Shown: positions 16,929-25,486, numbered from the stretch's first letter. The stretch is 64,000 bases of DNA from Cystobacter fuscus DSM 2262 (GCF_000335475.2 NZ_ANAH02000013.1:1-64000); one strand, 5' to 3'. The notes: a model not told the origin generated them from the sequence alone. Made by a program: numbers and translations.

Positions 16929-18080
16929 TCAGCGGAAGGGACCCGTCACTTCATAGGTGAGGCCCAATCCGTTGTTCCCCCGCTGCGAGCTGAAGTAGAG
17001 CCGCTGGCCATCCGGGCTGAAGGCGGGGCCCGTGAGCTCCGAGCCCCCTTGGCCCAGCACCTGAAGGAAGAGCGACACCACGCGCTCCGGGGTGATGAGG
17101 CCCAGCTGGAGATCCCCTCCGTCCTCGACCACGTAGAGATCGCCCGACCGGGAGACCACCACGTTGTCCACGCCGCTCAGCGGCGAGTCCGGGTAGAGGT
17201 CATCGTCGTAGAGGACCTCCAGGCGCGAGTTGGCCACGGTGTAGGCCCAGACGCGGTTGTCACCCTTGGTGGTGAAGTAGACGGTGCCCGAGTCGTACCA
17301 GCACCCCTCGCCTCCGTTGAACGCCGTGGTCAGGAACGCGGTGGGCTGCAGGGCGGCGGGCAGCAGCGCGGAGACCCGCACCCAGCTCACCGGGCCGCCC
17401 GTGAGGGGATTCGAGCGGAAGCGGGCCGCCTCCAGGATGCCTCCCGACAGCGAGGGCCAGGAGGAGGGCGTGAAGCGGTAGAAGCGCCCGTTGGTCCGGT
17501 CCTCCGTCAGGTAGAGGCGATGGCCATCCGGATCGACCGCGACCGCCTCGTGGGTGAACGTGCCCAGGGCTGGACGGCTCACGCCCTGCGAGGGTTGCAG
17601 CGGATCGCACTCGAAGACGCGGCCTCCTTCGAACTCCTCGCAGGACAGCCAGGTGCCCCAGGGCGTGGGGCCGCCCGAGCAGTTCGCCAGGGTGTTGGAG
17701 AGGATGCGGTAGGCGTCGACGATGTCTCCGTTCCCGTTGAAGCGAATCGCCGAGGCCCCGCCGGGGATGAACTCGCTGTTGGAGGTGTACACCCAGCCTC
17801 CCTCGGGCGTGGCGAAGCAGGCGCCGCCGTCCGGGTTCAAGTGCCAGGGGTAGCTCGTCCCCGGGACGGGATCGCCCGTCCGCGCGATGAGCCGCGAGCT
17901 GAAGCCCGCGGGCAGCAGGAGGCCGTTGCCGTCGGGTGTGTCGGACAGGGGCCCGTAGGGGCTGGGACCGGGCTCGGCTGGGGAGGCATAGGCGCGCCGC
18001 CAGAAGGCCGGGCCCAGCGCGAGCGCTCCACCCCCGAACATGGACCACCGGAGGAAGTGTCGCCGGTTCACGGAGCTCAT
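16929..18080 (-). CDS. PhoX-like (DUF839) phosphatase family protein, Tat-exported
   Basis: A 383-residue protein with a twin-arginine signal: NRRHFLRWSMFGGGALALGP carries RRxFL at residues 6-10, so it is exported folded. The mature part resembles the PhoX/DUF839 beta-propeller family: GLLLPAGFSSRLIARTGDPV, TPWGTWLSCEEFEGGRVFE, FTHEAVAVDPDGHRLYLTED, FNGGEGCWYDSGTVYFTTKG. The strings of acidic residues and the TWLSCEE block are typical of the Ca/Fe-dependent alkaline phosphatases, but this protein is shorter than classical PhoX (about 600 residues), so the activity is not certain. The start overlaps the stop of the upstream lipoprotein gene by four bases (ATGA), indicating cotranscription and translational coupling. 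A GC-rich hairpin lies just beyond its stop (16895-16920). Confidence 0.82.
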   Translation of the reverse strand: MSSVNRRHFLRWSMFGGGALALGPAFWRRAYASPAEPGPSPYGPLSDTPDGNGLLLPAGFSSRLIARTGDPVPGTSYPWHLNPDGGACFATPEGGWVYTSNSEFIPGGASAIRFNGNGDIVDAYRILSNTLANCSGGPTPWGTWLSCEEFEGGRVFECDPLQPSQGVSRPALGTFTHEAVAVDPDGHRLYLTEDRTNGRFYRFTPSSWPSLSGGILEAARFRSNPLTGGPVSWVRVSALLPAALQPTAFLTTAFNGGEGCWYDSGTVYFTTKGDNRVWAYTVANSRLEVLYDDDLYPDSPLSGVDNVVVSRSGDLYVVEDGGDLQLGLITPERVVSLFLQVLGQGGSELTGPAFSPDGQRLYFSSQRGNNGLGLTYEVTGPFR

Positions 18081-18835
18081 GGGCGGTCCACCGTGAACGT
18101 GAGGGTCTGGAAGGAGGCCTCGCGGTACATCTGGAGGTTCACCGTGCCGCCGGGTGTGGACAGTCGATCGGCCAGGGCTCCCAGCTGGTCAGGGGAGAGC
18201 GGCTCTCCATTCATGCGCAAGAGCAGGTCTCCCTCGTGGAGGCCGAGCCGTGCGAAGACTCCGTTCTCCTGGACGTGGGTGAGCCGGAGGGCGGGCCGCG
18301 GAAACACCGTCACGGTCTCCGCCTGGGCGCCCAGGCCGTACTGGCCGCGGAGCTGCGACACCACGCTGCCTTTCACCTTCCAGTGGAGCCGGCCCTCGTG
18401 GACGGCGGCCGTGTCGAAGAGGTGGCGGATGACGCGCAAGGACACCTCCCGGCCCACCGGGAGCAGTTGGGAGCCCTTGGGCCCCGTCAGCTGGAGCCCC
18501 GCGGAGGTGATGGCCGTCACCCGGAGGTTGCGGCCCAGCAGCTCCCCCACGTGCAGGTTGCGCGTCTCCCAGGTCGACGTGTCCGCCAGCGTCGCGAAGG
18601 ACTCGGTTCGGACGGGATTGAGCTGGACTCCGAAGAGGCGATAGCGGGCGGTGCGCGCCTCATACGCCGCCGCCGCGGCGCCTGGCTCCGGCGCCAGCAG
18701 GCCCGAGAGCTCCGACTCGCTCACCCCCGTGCTCGGCGTCTCCCCGGCGGCGCTCTCCGGAGGAAGCGTTTCGGTGGAGCAGCCAGCGAGCGTTACCACC
18801 GCCATTCCCCATAGCAACACAGACAAGCTCTTCAT
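18077..18835 (-). CDS. Lipoprotein with C-terminal PDZ-like domain
   Basis: A 252-residue lipoprotein: MKSLSVLLWGMAVVTLAGC ends in lipobox LAGC with Cys19. A disordered Pro/Glu/Ser-rich linker follows, then a middle region with LNPVRTESFATLADTSTWET, and a C-terminal domain with ENGVFARLGLHEGDLLLRMN followed by GEPLSPDQLGALADRLS. That is the PDZ fold pattern seen in GspC and periplasmic proteases: a ligand loop, then hydrophobic-Gly-Asp-hydrophobic. No protease domain is present. The arrangement (linker, HR-like domain, PDZ) recalls type II secretion GspC, but the N-terminus is a lipobox rather than a membrane anchor, so I would not call it GspC. It overlaps the PhoX-like gene by ATGA and probably works with that exported enzyme. 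Confidence 0.75.
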   Translation of the reverse strand: MKSLSVLLWGMAVVTLAGCSTETLPPESAAGETPSTGVSESELSGLLAPEPGAAAAAYEARTARYRLFGVQLNPVRTESFATLADTSTWETRNLHVGELLGRNLRVTAITSAGLQLTGPKGSQLLPVGREVSLRVIRHLFDTAAVHEGRLHWKVKGSVVSQLRGQYGLGAQAETVTVFPRPALRLTHVQENGVFARLGLHEGDLLLRMNGEPLSPDQLGALADRLSTPGGTVNLQMYREASFQTLTFTVDRP

Positions 18836-18862
18836 GGTGATTCCCCCCAGGGTTGGATGCCG

Positions 18863-19783
18863 TTACTCGAAGCACTCCCCGACGGCGCCCGCGCCATTCG
18901 GGGTGGTGGCCCAGACCGCGCACGCCAGCTTTCGCTGCGCCGACACGCTGGCGTGGAAGCAGTCGGTGTCGTTGATGTCCGACGCGCGGAAGACGTATGT
19001 GCCCACCGAGGTGTTCTGGAAGCCCTCCTCGATGGAGCCCTGCCAGTCCGCCACGAAGTGCACGCCTCGCGGGTTGCGGCCGTCGGCGTTGGCCTCGTAG
19101 AGCTCGACCTCGGCGCGGATCGCCGCGTTGTACTCATTGATGCGGGCACCGATCTGCGCTCGCCGGGCGCCGCTCGTCTCCGCGGTGACGATGCGGCAGA
19201 TGCCCACGGCGGGCCAGATGATGTAGGGGCAATGCAGGCTCTTGGCCTTTCCGGCGGCATAGAGGAAATCCACCCGAGGCACGCTCAGCACGTGCACCGT
19301 CGCGCCCGGCGGGAGGCATGCCGCCAGCTGATCCAGCCCCGCGCGCAGTGCGTTCACCCAGGTGTCGAGCGAGTACATGTTCGCGGTGGCATCCGAACTG
19401 GAGGATCTCGACCGGTTGCACACGTCGTTGGAGCCCAGGAGCACGGGGACATGCTGGGGCTTCTCCTCCTGCGCGCAGACCCGCGACGCCTGGACCGCGA
19501 AGTTGTTGCTCCCGCCCACCATCTCCGCGCCCGAGACGGACTCGGGCTGCTGGGTGAAGGAGGGGACGAGCTCCTGATACCGCATGAAGATGGAATAGAC
19601 GCTGCCGGAGGTGCCCTGCACCCAGCTCAGCTCCGGGCGATCCGCGGGCCACCCATCCGCGAGTGCGCCTTGGGACATGCTGTCTCCCACGTTGGACTGC
19701 TTGGTGGGGAGCTCGGCTCGTGCCACACCTGCCAGGAGCCCCGCGGTTACCGCGCAGAAAATCTGCACTCGACATGCTTTCAA
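18863..19783 (-). CDS. Secreted SGNH/GDSL-type hydrolase
   Basis: A 306-residue protein with a Sec signal peptide (MKACRVQIFCAVTAGLLAGV, ARA cleavage). Block I of the SGNH fold is NVGDSMSQG with the nucleophile at Ser35; block III is LLGSNDVCN; block V is INDTDCFHAS, carrying the Asp and His of the triad. The length fits the family. Several cysteines (VCAQ, DVCN, AACL, LHCPY, GICR, DCFH, LACAV, GECF) suggest disulfides outside the cell. Such enzymes hydrolyse lipid, acyl or carbohydrate esters; the substrate cannot be told. It is 27 bases upstream of the PDZ-lipoprotein gene on the same strand, so the three genes 16929-19783 likely form one operon transcribed leftward. The 286 bases on its 5' side show no gene. 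Confidence 0.82.
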   Translation of the reverse strand: MKACRVQIFCAVTAGLLAGVARAELPTKQSNVGDSMSQGALADGWPADRPELSWVQGTSGSVYSIFMRYQELVPSFTQQPESVSGAEMVGGSNNFAVQASRVCAQEEKPQHVPVLLGSNDVCNRSRSSSSDATANMYSLDTWVNALRAGLDQLAACLPPGATVHVLSVPRVDFLYAAGKAKSLHCPYIIWPAVGICRIVTAETSGARRAQIGARINEYNAAIRAEVELYEANADGRNPRGVHFVADWQGSIEEGFQNTSVGTYVFRASDINDTDCFHASVSAQRKLACAVWATTPNGAGAVGECFE

Positions 19784-20069
19784 GACATGTTCCTCCGGTG
19801 AGTAGAAGCACTGCGGCGTGTTATAGGGATGGTCTGGCGCGCCACATCCGTCCGCGAGGCAGACGCGTTGGCCATCACACGAGGACGAGCGCGGAAATCC
19901 ACTGGTGGTCTTCCCCTGCGCTGGGAGTCGTGGGAGGTGATGCCTGGTGAGCAGGGGAGGGCGGGGAGGGCCCTCGCGGGTCGGTCTTCCCGCTACCGTC
20001 TACCCCGAACTGAAGCGCGGGCTCGCGGGCCAACGCGCCTCGAACAACACGTTCCGGTAGACCGGAGCG

Positions 20070-21086
20070 TCAGTAGAGGTTGTCTTTGTAATCCTTCTCC
20101 ATGCCCTTCTGCACGAGGCCCGTGACGCCAGGGATGGAGAGCGCCGCGCTCGCGATCCGGGCGCCGAGGCTCTTGTTGCCGTTGAGCTTGACGTGGGTGA
20201 AGAGCACCTTCGCGACGTCGACGCCCTCCGGACGCGCCTGGACCGGCCAGAGCCGGGCGCGCGCGAGCGCGGGGCTCTCGAGCAATTCGAGGGACGGGTC
20301 CTCGACGCCGGCGACCAATGTGGGCGTCTTGCCTTGCACCGTGAACCGCGCGCGCGCGGCCTCGTCGGTCGTGAGCCGGGCGCTCCCCGACAGCCGGACG
20401 ACGTGCGTGGCGCCGGGAATCAGCAGCAGGGCGGCCATGCGCGGCTGGGTGACGATGTTGCGGAAGCTGTCCACCCGGCGGTTGCCCGGACGGTCCGCGA
20501 ACCAGACCCGGCCCGCCTCGACGCTCGCCATCGAGCCGGCCGGGTCGCCCCGGGGGCTGAGGTCGGCGCGCCCCTGGGCGTCGAGCGTCGCCAGCGCCAT
20601 GAAACGGCTGGCGGACACGAAGGCCGCGGCGTCCGGGGGGGAGGCCACGCCGGGCGAAGCCGCCCAGAAGTCCGAGCGGAGCAGCGCCTTGGCGCAGTGG
20701 CCGTAACACTCCTCGACCGTGACGCGCAGCTCGCCCCCGCTCACCTGTGCCACCCGGCCGTTGACGCGCAGGGTCTCGCCGGTGCTCGGCAGCAGGAACA
20801 GCGAGCCGAAACCCACCCCCGGCCGGGCCCCCGTCGCATCGTCGAGCACCGCGAGCGGCAGCCGCAGCTCGTGGGCCGTGCCTCCGGCGAAACCCGGAGC
20901 CCCGCCGCCGAGGGTGACCTGGAGGCGGGAGCCCTCCCCGAATCCGGCGAACATCACCGGAGCGGCGGAGAGCCAGCGCAGCGCGCCTTCATCCAGATGA
21001 TCGATGACCTTGAGATTCACCGCCGCGATCGCCTTGCCAATGCAGGCCTCCAGCGCGGCGAGTGTGGTGATGGTTTGTGTCTCCAT
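20070..21086 (-). CDS. Pyridoxamine 5'-phosphate oxidase-like (split-barrel flavin) protein
   Basis: A 338-residue protein starting at ATG 21086, with GAGGGG one base before; an in-frame upstream ATG at 21122 would run into the regulatory palindrome. Residues from about 170 to 330 are a split-barrel flavin-binding domain (SASRFMALATLDAQGRADLS, PRGDPAGSM, WFADRPGNRRVDSFRNIVTQ, AALLLIPGATHVVRLSGSA), the PPOX/MSMEG_1061-type fold that uses FMN or F420. The N-terminal half is an extra domain with a Gly-rich beta pattern. Myxobacterial relatives are usually annotated only by fold. It is divergent from an AraC regulator across 91 bases that contain a symmetrical palindrome, so it is probably the regulator's target. 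No export signal. Confidence 0.75.
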   Translation of the reverse strand: METQTITTLAALEACIGKAIAAVNLKVIDHLDEGALRWLSAAPVMFAGFGEGSRLQVTLGGGAPGFAGGTAHELRLPLAVLDDATGARPGVGFGSLFLLPSTGETLRVNGRVAQVSGGELRVTVEECYGHCAKALLRSDFWAASPGVASPPDAAAFVSASRFMALATLDAQGRADLSPRGDPAGSMASVEAGRVWFADRPGNRRVDSFRNIVTQPRMAALLLIPGATHVVRLSGSARLTTDEAARARFTVQGKTPTLVAGVEDPSLELLESPALARARLWPVQARPEGVDVAKVLFTHVKLNGNKSLGARIASAALSIPGVTGLVQKGMEKDYKDNLY

Positions 21087-21113
21087 GCCCCTCAACCTGA
21101 CCGGATCGCCGCC

Positions 21114-21137
21114 TGACCGCATTGCGCAATCTGGTCA
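21114..21137. promoter_or_regulatory. Palindromic operator candidate between divergent genes
   Basis: TGACC and GGTCA arms flank the perfect 10-bp palindrome ATTGCGCAAT, with two mismatched bases on each side. The dyad is centred in the 91-base gap between the PPOX-like gene and the AraC regulator gene. Its position and symmetry suggest the binding site of that regulator or another dimeric one. Confidence 0.5.
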
Positions 21138-21177
21138 ACTTGTTTCGAAATCCGGCCATGGGGCAGGATGAGGCTCC

Positions 21178-21993
21178 ATGCGCCTCCAGGCCCCTCTCCC
21201 CCCCTCCGCCGACATGGACCCGGACGAGGTCGCCCGCCCGGTCCTGGCGGTTGGCCTGGAGCTGGTGACGGGGGGACTCGAGCTGGACGTCCATACCCAC
21301 CGCAAGGCCCAGCTCTTCTACATGCGCCGGGGCGAGTTGACGTGCGAGGCGTCCAACGCCCTGTGGCTCGTCCCGCCCCAGTCCGCGCTGTGGATTCCCG
21401 GCGGCACGCCCCACCGCCTCAAGGGCCGGGCTCCCCTCGAGGGGCTCTCGCTGTTCGTGGAGCCCGAGGCGATCGCCACTCTGCCCCGGGAATGTTGCGC
21501 CGTGTCCGTCAGCCCACTGCTGCGTGAGCTGCTGTCGCGCGCCGAGGAACTGCCCCCGCTGTATCCACTCCACGGCCGCGAGTCCCGGCTGGTCACCGTA
21601 CTGCTGGACGAACTGGCGGCGGCGCGCGTGGAGGAACTGCGACTGCCCATGCCCACGGATGCGCGGCTGCGGCGGCTCGCCGAGTGGCTCCTCGCCCATC
21701 CGGGCGACGGCGCGACCCTCCAGCAGTGCGCGAAGCGTGTGGGCCTGGGCGAGCGGACATTGAACCGTCTGCTCGTCCAGGACACGGGCATGAGCTTTGG
21801 CCGGTGGCGCCAGCGGCTGCACATCATCCTCGCCCTGCAATGGCTCACGCGGGGGGCGTCGGTGCAGAGTGTGGCGATCGATCTGGGCTACGAGAGCGCG
21901 AGCAGCTTCGTGACGATGTTCCGCAAGGCGCTCGGCACGTCGCCCGCGCGCTACATCACCCGTCGGCTCGAGTTCGCCCGAGCCGATGGGTGA
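21178..21993 (+). CDS. AraC-family transcriptional regulator
   Basis: A 271-residue regulator. The N-terminal cupin sensor is visible in VHTHRKAQLFYMRRGELTCE, LWLVPPQSALWIPGGTPHRL and EGLSLFVEPEAIATLP; the VHTHRKAQL and WIPGGTPH blocks are typical of the subgroup that contains NimR/YeaM. The C-terminal part has the two AraC helix-turn-helices: DGATLQQCAKRVGLGERTLN and ASVQSVAIDLGYESASSFVT, then MFRKALGTSPARYI. It starts at ATG 21178 and is divergent from the PPOX-like gene, which is the natural candidate target together with its own promoter. The small molecule sensed cannot be read from the sequence. Confidence 0.88.
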   Translation: MRLQAPLPPSADMDPDEVARPVLAVGLELVTGGLELDVHTHRKAQLFYMRRGELTCEASNALWLVPPQSALWIPGGTPHRLKGRAPLEGLSLFVEPEAIATLPRECCAVSVSPLLRELLSRAEELPPLYPLHGRESRLVTVLLDELAAARVEELRLPMPTDARLRRLAEWLLAHPGDGATLQQCAKRVGLGERTLNRLLVQDTGMSFGRWRQRLHIILALQWLTRGASVQSVAIDLGYESASSFVTMFRKALGTSPARYITRRLEFARADG

Positions 21994-22060
21994 GCGGACC
22001 CGCGGGGATGAGCGCTACTCCAGGCCAGACCGTACCTCGAAGGGGTGACCGGATCCTCCC

Positions 22061-22106
22061 TCGAAATGGGGATTTCGAAGAACCCTGGAAGCCTGTAGCT
22101 TACAGG
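22061..22106 (+). other. Two small hairpins upstream of the lyase gene
   Basis: TCGAAAT-GGGG-ATTTCGA (22061-22078) and CCTGTA-GCT-TACAGG (22092-22106) are perfect short inverted repeats 80-130 bases before the ATG at 22188. They may be protein sites or RNA hairpins in a leader. No U-run follows, so they are not convincing terminators. Confidence 0.3.
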
Positions 22107-22187
22107 GATTCCCTGGTTGCGACCGGTCATGGCCCCACCGTGACCGGAAGCCAGTCCCGTGTGTGTTCACCCCTTCCCCCGAACTCA

Positions 22188-22952
22188 ATGAATATCAAGA
22201 ACATCGGCGTTGCTGTCGGTCTTTCTCTGCTCTCGCTTTCCCCAATGGCGGAAGCCGCGGAAATCTTCCACAACACCGGGACCGTCTCTGGCTGGAACTC
22301 CATCAACAGGGAGCACAAGGGGTCTGTCACTGAGGTGACGAATGTCACCTACTCGGGCCCCACCGCCATCAAGGTGACGCAGATCTACGATGCCTCGTAC
22401 AGCGGCCGTTACCACTCGGAGGTCGTGAAGAACAACGTGTACCGTCGCGGCGACACCGGCTTCTACGGCTTCGCGTTCCGGCTGCAGCCGGATTGGCAGT
22501 TCCAACCCCAGTCGTTCAACCTCGCGCAGTTCATCGCCGATTTCTCCAATACCGGCTGTGACGACTACATGCCGTCCAGCATGGTGTGGCTCTCGGGCAA
22601 TCAGCTCTTCACGCGCGTGAAGCAGGGCTCGATCTGCAATCAAAAGACCGTCACGTTCGGTAACCTCGCCACCGTTACCGCCGGGGAGTGGCACAAGGTC
22701 GTGATCCAGGCGAAATGGGCGAGCGACGGCACCGGCTTCTACAAGCTCTGGTTTGACGGCAAGAAGGTCCTCGAGCAGTACAACCTGAACACCACGGTTT
22801 CCGATGACCGGTACTTCCAGTTCCGTGTCGGCCTCTACGCGAACGGCTGGCACGACAACGGGTACATGCAGGGCAGCCAGGGGACGCGCAGCATCTGGTT
22901 CGACGAGATTGGCGCGGGCACGACCTTCGCCGACGCCGACCCTGATCAGTGA
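22188..22952 (+). CDS. Secreted polysaccharide lyase (heparinase I/glucuronan lyase-like fold)
   Basis: A 254-residue protein from ATG 22188 with a signal peptide (MNIKNIGVAVGLSLLSLSPM, cleavage AEA). The mature part reads as a beta-jelly-roll lyase: SGRYHSEVVKNNVYRRGDTG and FYGFAFRLQPDWQFQP, FNLAQFIADFSNTGCDDYMP, GEWHKVVIQAKWASDGTGFY, KLWFDGKKVLEQYNLN. The RYHSEV block corresponds to the conserved RxE-type motif on the catalytic face, and WHKVVIQAKWASDGTGFYKLW is typical of this lyase superfamily. I cannot fix the family number or substrate; glucuronan- or heparin-type uronic polymers are plausible. It is followed by a trefoil-DPBB protein and an alginate lyase, all exported and same-strand, so the three probably act on uronic-acid-rich polymers together. 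Confidence 0.72.
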   Translation: MNIKNIGVAVGLSLLSLSPMAEAAEIFHNTGTVSGWNSINREHKGSVTEVTNVTYSGPTAIKVTQIYDASYSGRYHSEVVKNNVYRRGDTGFYGFAFRLQPDWQFQPQSFNLAQFIADFSNTGCDDYMPSSMVWLSGNQLFTRVKQGSICNQKTVTFGNLATVTAGEWHKVVIQAKWASDGTGFYKLWFDGKKVLEQYNLNTTVSDDRYFQFRVGLYANGWHDNGYMQGSQGTRSIWFDEIGAGTTFADADPDQ

Positions 22953-22996
22953 GCACCGTGGCAGACTCCAACCTCCGTTCAATCAAGGTGACAATC

Positions 22997-24016
22997 ATGT
23001 TCCAGAAGAAGTATTCAAGACCCTCCCTTCGTGCCGCGAGCGCGATTCTGTTCCTCGCGAATGCGTGCGCCCCGACGAGTGACGCGCCTGAAGGGCAAGA
23101 CGTCGCGACAGAGACGGCTCCGAGCGCGTTGCTCGCCTCCGGCGTGAGTTTCAAGACGGTGCTCGGCGGCCGCTATGTGGGCGCTCAAAACAACGGCGGC
23201 GGCGCGGTCATCGCGACGGCGACCACCGCCCAGGATTGGGAGAAGTTCTCGATCGAGGACATCAACGGCGGGTCCCTCGAGAGTGGGGACAAGATCTTCA
23301 TCATCGCGGGCTCTGGGCAGTATTTCCAGGCCGCCAACGGCGGTGGCTCCACGCTGAACGCCGCCAGCGCGAATCGCCAGGACTGGGAGACGTTCCGCAT
23401 TGTCAAGAAGAGCGGGACCGGTGTGATCGCCAACGGCGACATCGTCGGCCTGCAGACGGTCACGACTGGCAATTGGGTGTCGGCGGAGAACGGCGGCGGC
23501 AGCACGGTGTTCGCGTATGGCGCCGCGCTCGGCTCGTGGGAGCAGTTGACGATCTCTGGCTTGTCTGGAGGCACGACGCCGCCTCCCGCCACGGGCTGTG
23601 ACGCTCCCGGCCTCGTCTGGAAGACCGGCAACAAGACCAACTTCACGTCGTACCCGGATCCGGGCAGCGAGGAGTGCACCAAGTACAACGGCTGTACGTG
23701 GGCAGGGCAGTTCGCGGCGTGCTCGGGGAAGAAGTCGGAGGCGTGGGTGGCGGCGCACAACATCGTCGCGGTGTTCCCCAACATGAACGCGCTCAAGCTC
23801 CATGACCTCTGCTTGAAGTCCGGCACGAAGACCATCGTGGTCACCGTGCTCGACACGTGCGCCGACTCGGACTGCTCGGGTTGCTGCACCCAGAACAAGG
23901 GGAACGCCGACGCGCTGATCGACCTCGAGAGCTATACCAACGAGCGCTGGGGCGTCCCCGACGGCAGGATCCAATGGGCGGACCTCGGTCCGACGAAGGG
24001 GAGCGGCTGCAACTGA
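22997..24016 (+). CDS. Secreted beta-trefoil plus DPBB (expansin/barwin-like) protein
   Basis: A 339-residue protein starting at ATG 22997, with AAGGTG upstream. The N-terminus (RAASAILFLANACAP) looks like a lipoprotein-type or Sec signal. Residues about 48-190 form three repeats of the fascin/ricin-like trefoil: GGRYVGAQNNGGGAVIATAT, GQYFQAANGGGSTLNAASAN and GNWVSAENGGGSTVFAYGAA, each ending in WE(K/T/Q)F/L. A GGTTPPPATGC linker leads to a Cys-rich double-psi beta-barrel: WAGQFAACSGKKSEAWVAAH, TIVVTVLDTCADSDCSGCC and ALIDLESYTNERWGVPDGRI, then QWADLG. DPBB modules of expansins and barwin-like proteins loosen or cut cell-wall polymers; the trefoil would bind carbohydrate. The pairing is unusual. 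No catalytic role can be assigned with confidence. Confidence 0.75.
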   Translation: MFQKKYSRPSLRAASAILFLANACAPTSDAPEGQDVATETAPSALLASGVSFKTVLGGRYVGAQNNGGGAVIATATTAQDWEKFSIEDINGGSLESGDKIFIIAGSGQYFQAANGGGSTLNAASANRQDWETFRIVKKSGTGVIANGDIVGLQTVTTGNWVSAENGGGSTVFAYGAALGSWEQLTISGLSGGTTPPPATGCDAPGLVWKTGNKTNFTSYPDPGSEECTKYNGCTWAGQFAACSGKKSEAWVAAHNIVAVFPNMNALKLHDLCLKSGTKTIVVTVLDTCADSDCSGCCTQNKGNADALIDLESYTNERWGVPDGRIQWADLGPTKGSGCN

Positions 24017-24133
24017 TTCACACTCGGGTTGAAGTCGTGGGTCGCCGAGCAGCCAGCCCTGGTGCTCGGCGACCCACTCCGAGGTGCACCGCGGCGGCAC
24101 CGCACATTGGTTTCAAAACCGAAAGAGATAGAA

Positions 24134-25297
24134 ATGTCCAAGAATCCTACCCATCCAAAGGGGGCGGGCCGTGCTGGCGGGCTCTCCACCTTCGTGCTCA
24201 TGGCCGCGGTTCTCCTGGTGTCGCTGCCCGCGTTCGCACAAACGAAGCTGGTCATCCCGGAGGCCAACATCAGCGCCAGCGCCAGTGACAGCAACCTGCC
24301 GATCCATGCGAACGACGGGTCGCTGAGCACGCGGTGGTCGGCCGATGCCACCACGGGCACCCAATGGCTCCAATACAATCTGGGAGGCTGCTACAAGATC
24401 GCGTTCGCCAATCTCGCCTGGTACAACGGCGATTCGCGCAAATACAATCTCGCGCTCAAGACGTCGGACAACGGCACCACCTGGTCCACCGTGTTCAGTG
24501 GAACCAACAGCGGCACGACGGCGGCACTCAAGCCCTATACCTTCGGCGACAGGCCCGCCAAATATGTGCGGCTGGAAAGCACGGGCAGCGACGTCAACAA
24601 ATGGGTCAGCCTGTCGGAAATGGAGATCTGGACCCAGGGGACGGGCACCTGCTCCGGGCTCGATCGGACCCGCTCCCCGGGCGAGAACTTCGACCTGTCG
24701 GACTACCAACTGCAAACCTTGAACAGCTCGCTTCAAGTGAAGTTCGTCGATCCCATCAACACCTACACCGACAAGTATTTCTATACCGACCCATCGACCG
24801 GTGCGATGACCTTCTACGTGCCTTCCGGAGCGGGTTCGACCGCCAACTCCAAGTATCCGCGCTCGGAGCTGCGCGCGGACACCACCTGGCATATGGGTGG
24901 CACGCATACGCTGGCCGTGTCGATGAAGGTGCTGCAACAACCGGCCACCGGCCAGATCATCATCGGCCAGATTCATGGCGAACAAACCGGCGGCTCGGAG
25001 CTGCTGAAGCTGCGCTGGACCGACGGTGACATCCTGATGGGCGTGAAGAAGAACTTCGGCGACTCCGAGCAGAAGATCCTGATCAAGAGCGGCGTCGCAC
25101 TCGGGGAGAACATCGACTACGTCATCAAGCTGGTCGATTCCACCGTCACGGTCACCGTCAATGGTACGTCGAAGTCGTTTACCTACAACCGTGCGTCATG
25201 GAGCGACGTCGATCTGTATTTCAAGCTCGGTGCCTACTCACAGGACGCCTCTTCGAACGGCACGTATGCCAAGGTCGCGGTGACGGCGCTGGACTGA
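24134..25297 (+). CDS. Secreted alginate lyase, CBM32 plus PL7
   Basis: A 387-residue protein with signal peptide ending LPAFAQ. Residues about 38-175 are a discoidin-type CBM32 (SASASDSNLPIHANDGSLST, RWSADATTGTQWLQYNLG, AKYVRLESTGSDVNKWVSLS, EMEIW). After a short linker the PL7 catalytic domain shows all three family signatures: RSELR at 243-247, QIH at 279-281 and YFKLGAYSQ at 362-370. Catalytic residues by family knowledge are Arg, Gln, His281 and the Tyr of the last motif (Tyr368). QIH rather than QVH is usually taken to favour poly-guluronate or mixed blocks. PL7 enzymes cut alginate by beta-elimination. A soil myxobacterium may use it on bacterial or algal alginate; codon use is a little less G+C-biased than in neighbours, hinting at acquisition. 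Confidence 0.93.
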   Translation: MSKNPTHPKGAGRAGGLSTFVLMAAVLLVSLPAFAQTKLVIPEANISASASDSNLPIHANDGSLSTRWSADATTGTQWLQYNLGGCYKIAFANLAWYNGDSRKYNLALKTSDNGTTWSTVFSGTNSGTTAALKPYTFGDRPAKYVRLESTGSDVNKWVSLSEMEIWTQGTGTCSGLDRTRSPGENFDLSDYQLQTLNSSLQVKFVDPINTYTDKYFYTDPSTGAMTFYVPSGAGSTANSKYPRSELRADTTWHMGGTHTLAVSMKVLQQPATGQIIIGQIHGEQTGGSELLKLRWTDGDILMGVKKNFGDSEQKILIKSGVALGENIDYVIKLVDSTVTVTVNGTSKSFTYNRASWSDVDLYFKLGAYSQDASSNGTYAKVAVTALD

Positions 25298-25486
25298 GCC
25301 GAAAAGAAGAGGCCCCTCCACGAGTCCTCGCACCGCGCACTGCCTCTCCTCCTCACCCAGTCCTTCTCAGCGAGGGTGGCAAAGAACTGGAGCAGCACGA
25401 GCTGGAGAGACACGAGGAGGGAAGGAGAAGGGAGGAAAGCGGACCGAGAAATCCCCCCGACTCCACCGAGCGGCCGCCTCTCGACA

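Noticed and set aside
16731-18644. A 637-codon plus-strand frame opposite the PhoX-like and PDZ lipoprotein genes
   Set aside because: It begins inside the repeat/terminator, has no domain and opposes two supported genes.
18077-18835. Assignment of the PDZ lipoprotein as type II secretion GspC
   Set aside because: The N-terminus is a lipobox instead of an inner-membrane anchor, and no other gsp gene is present.
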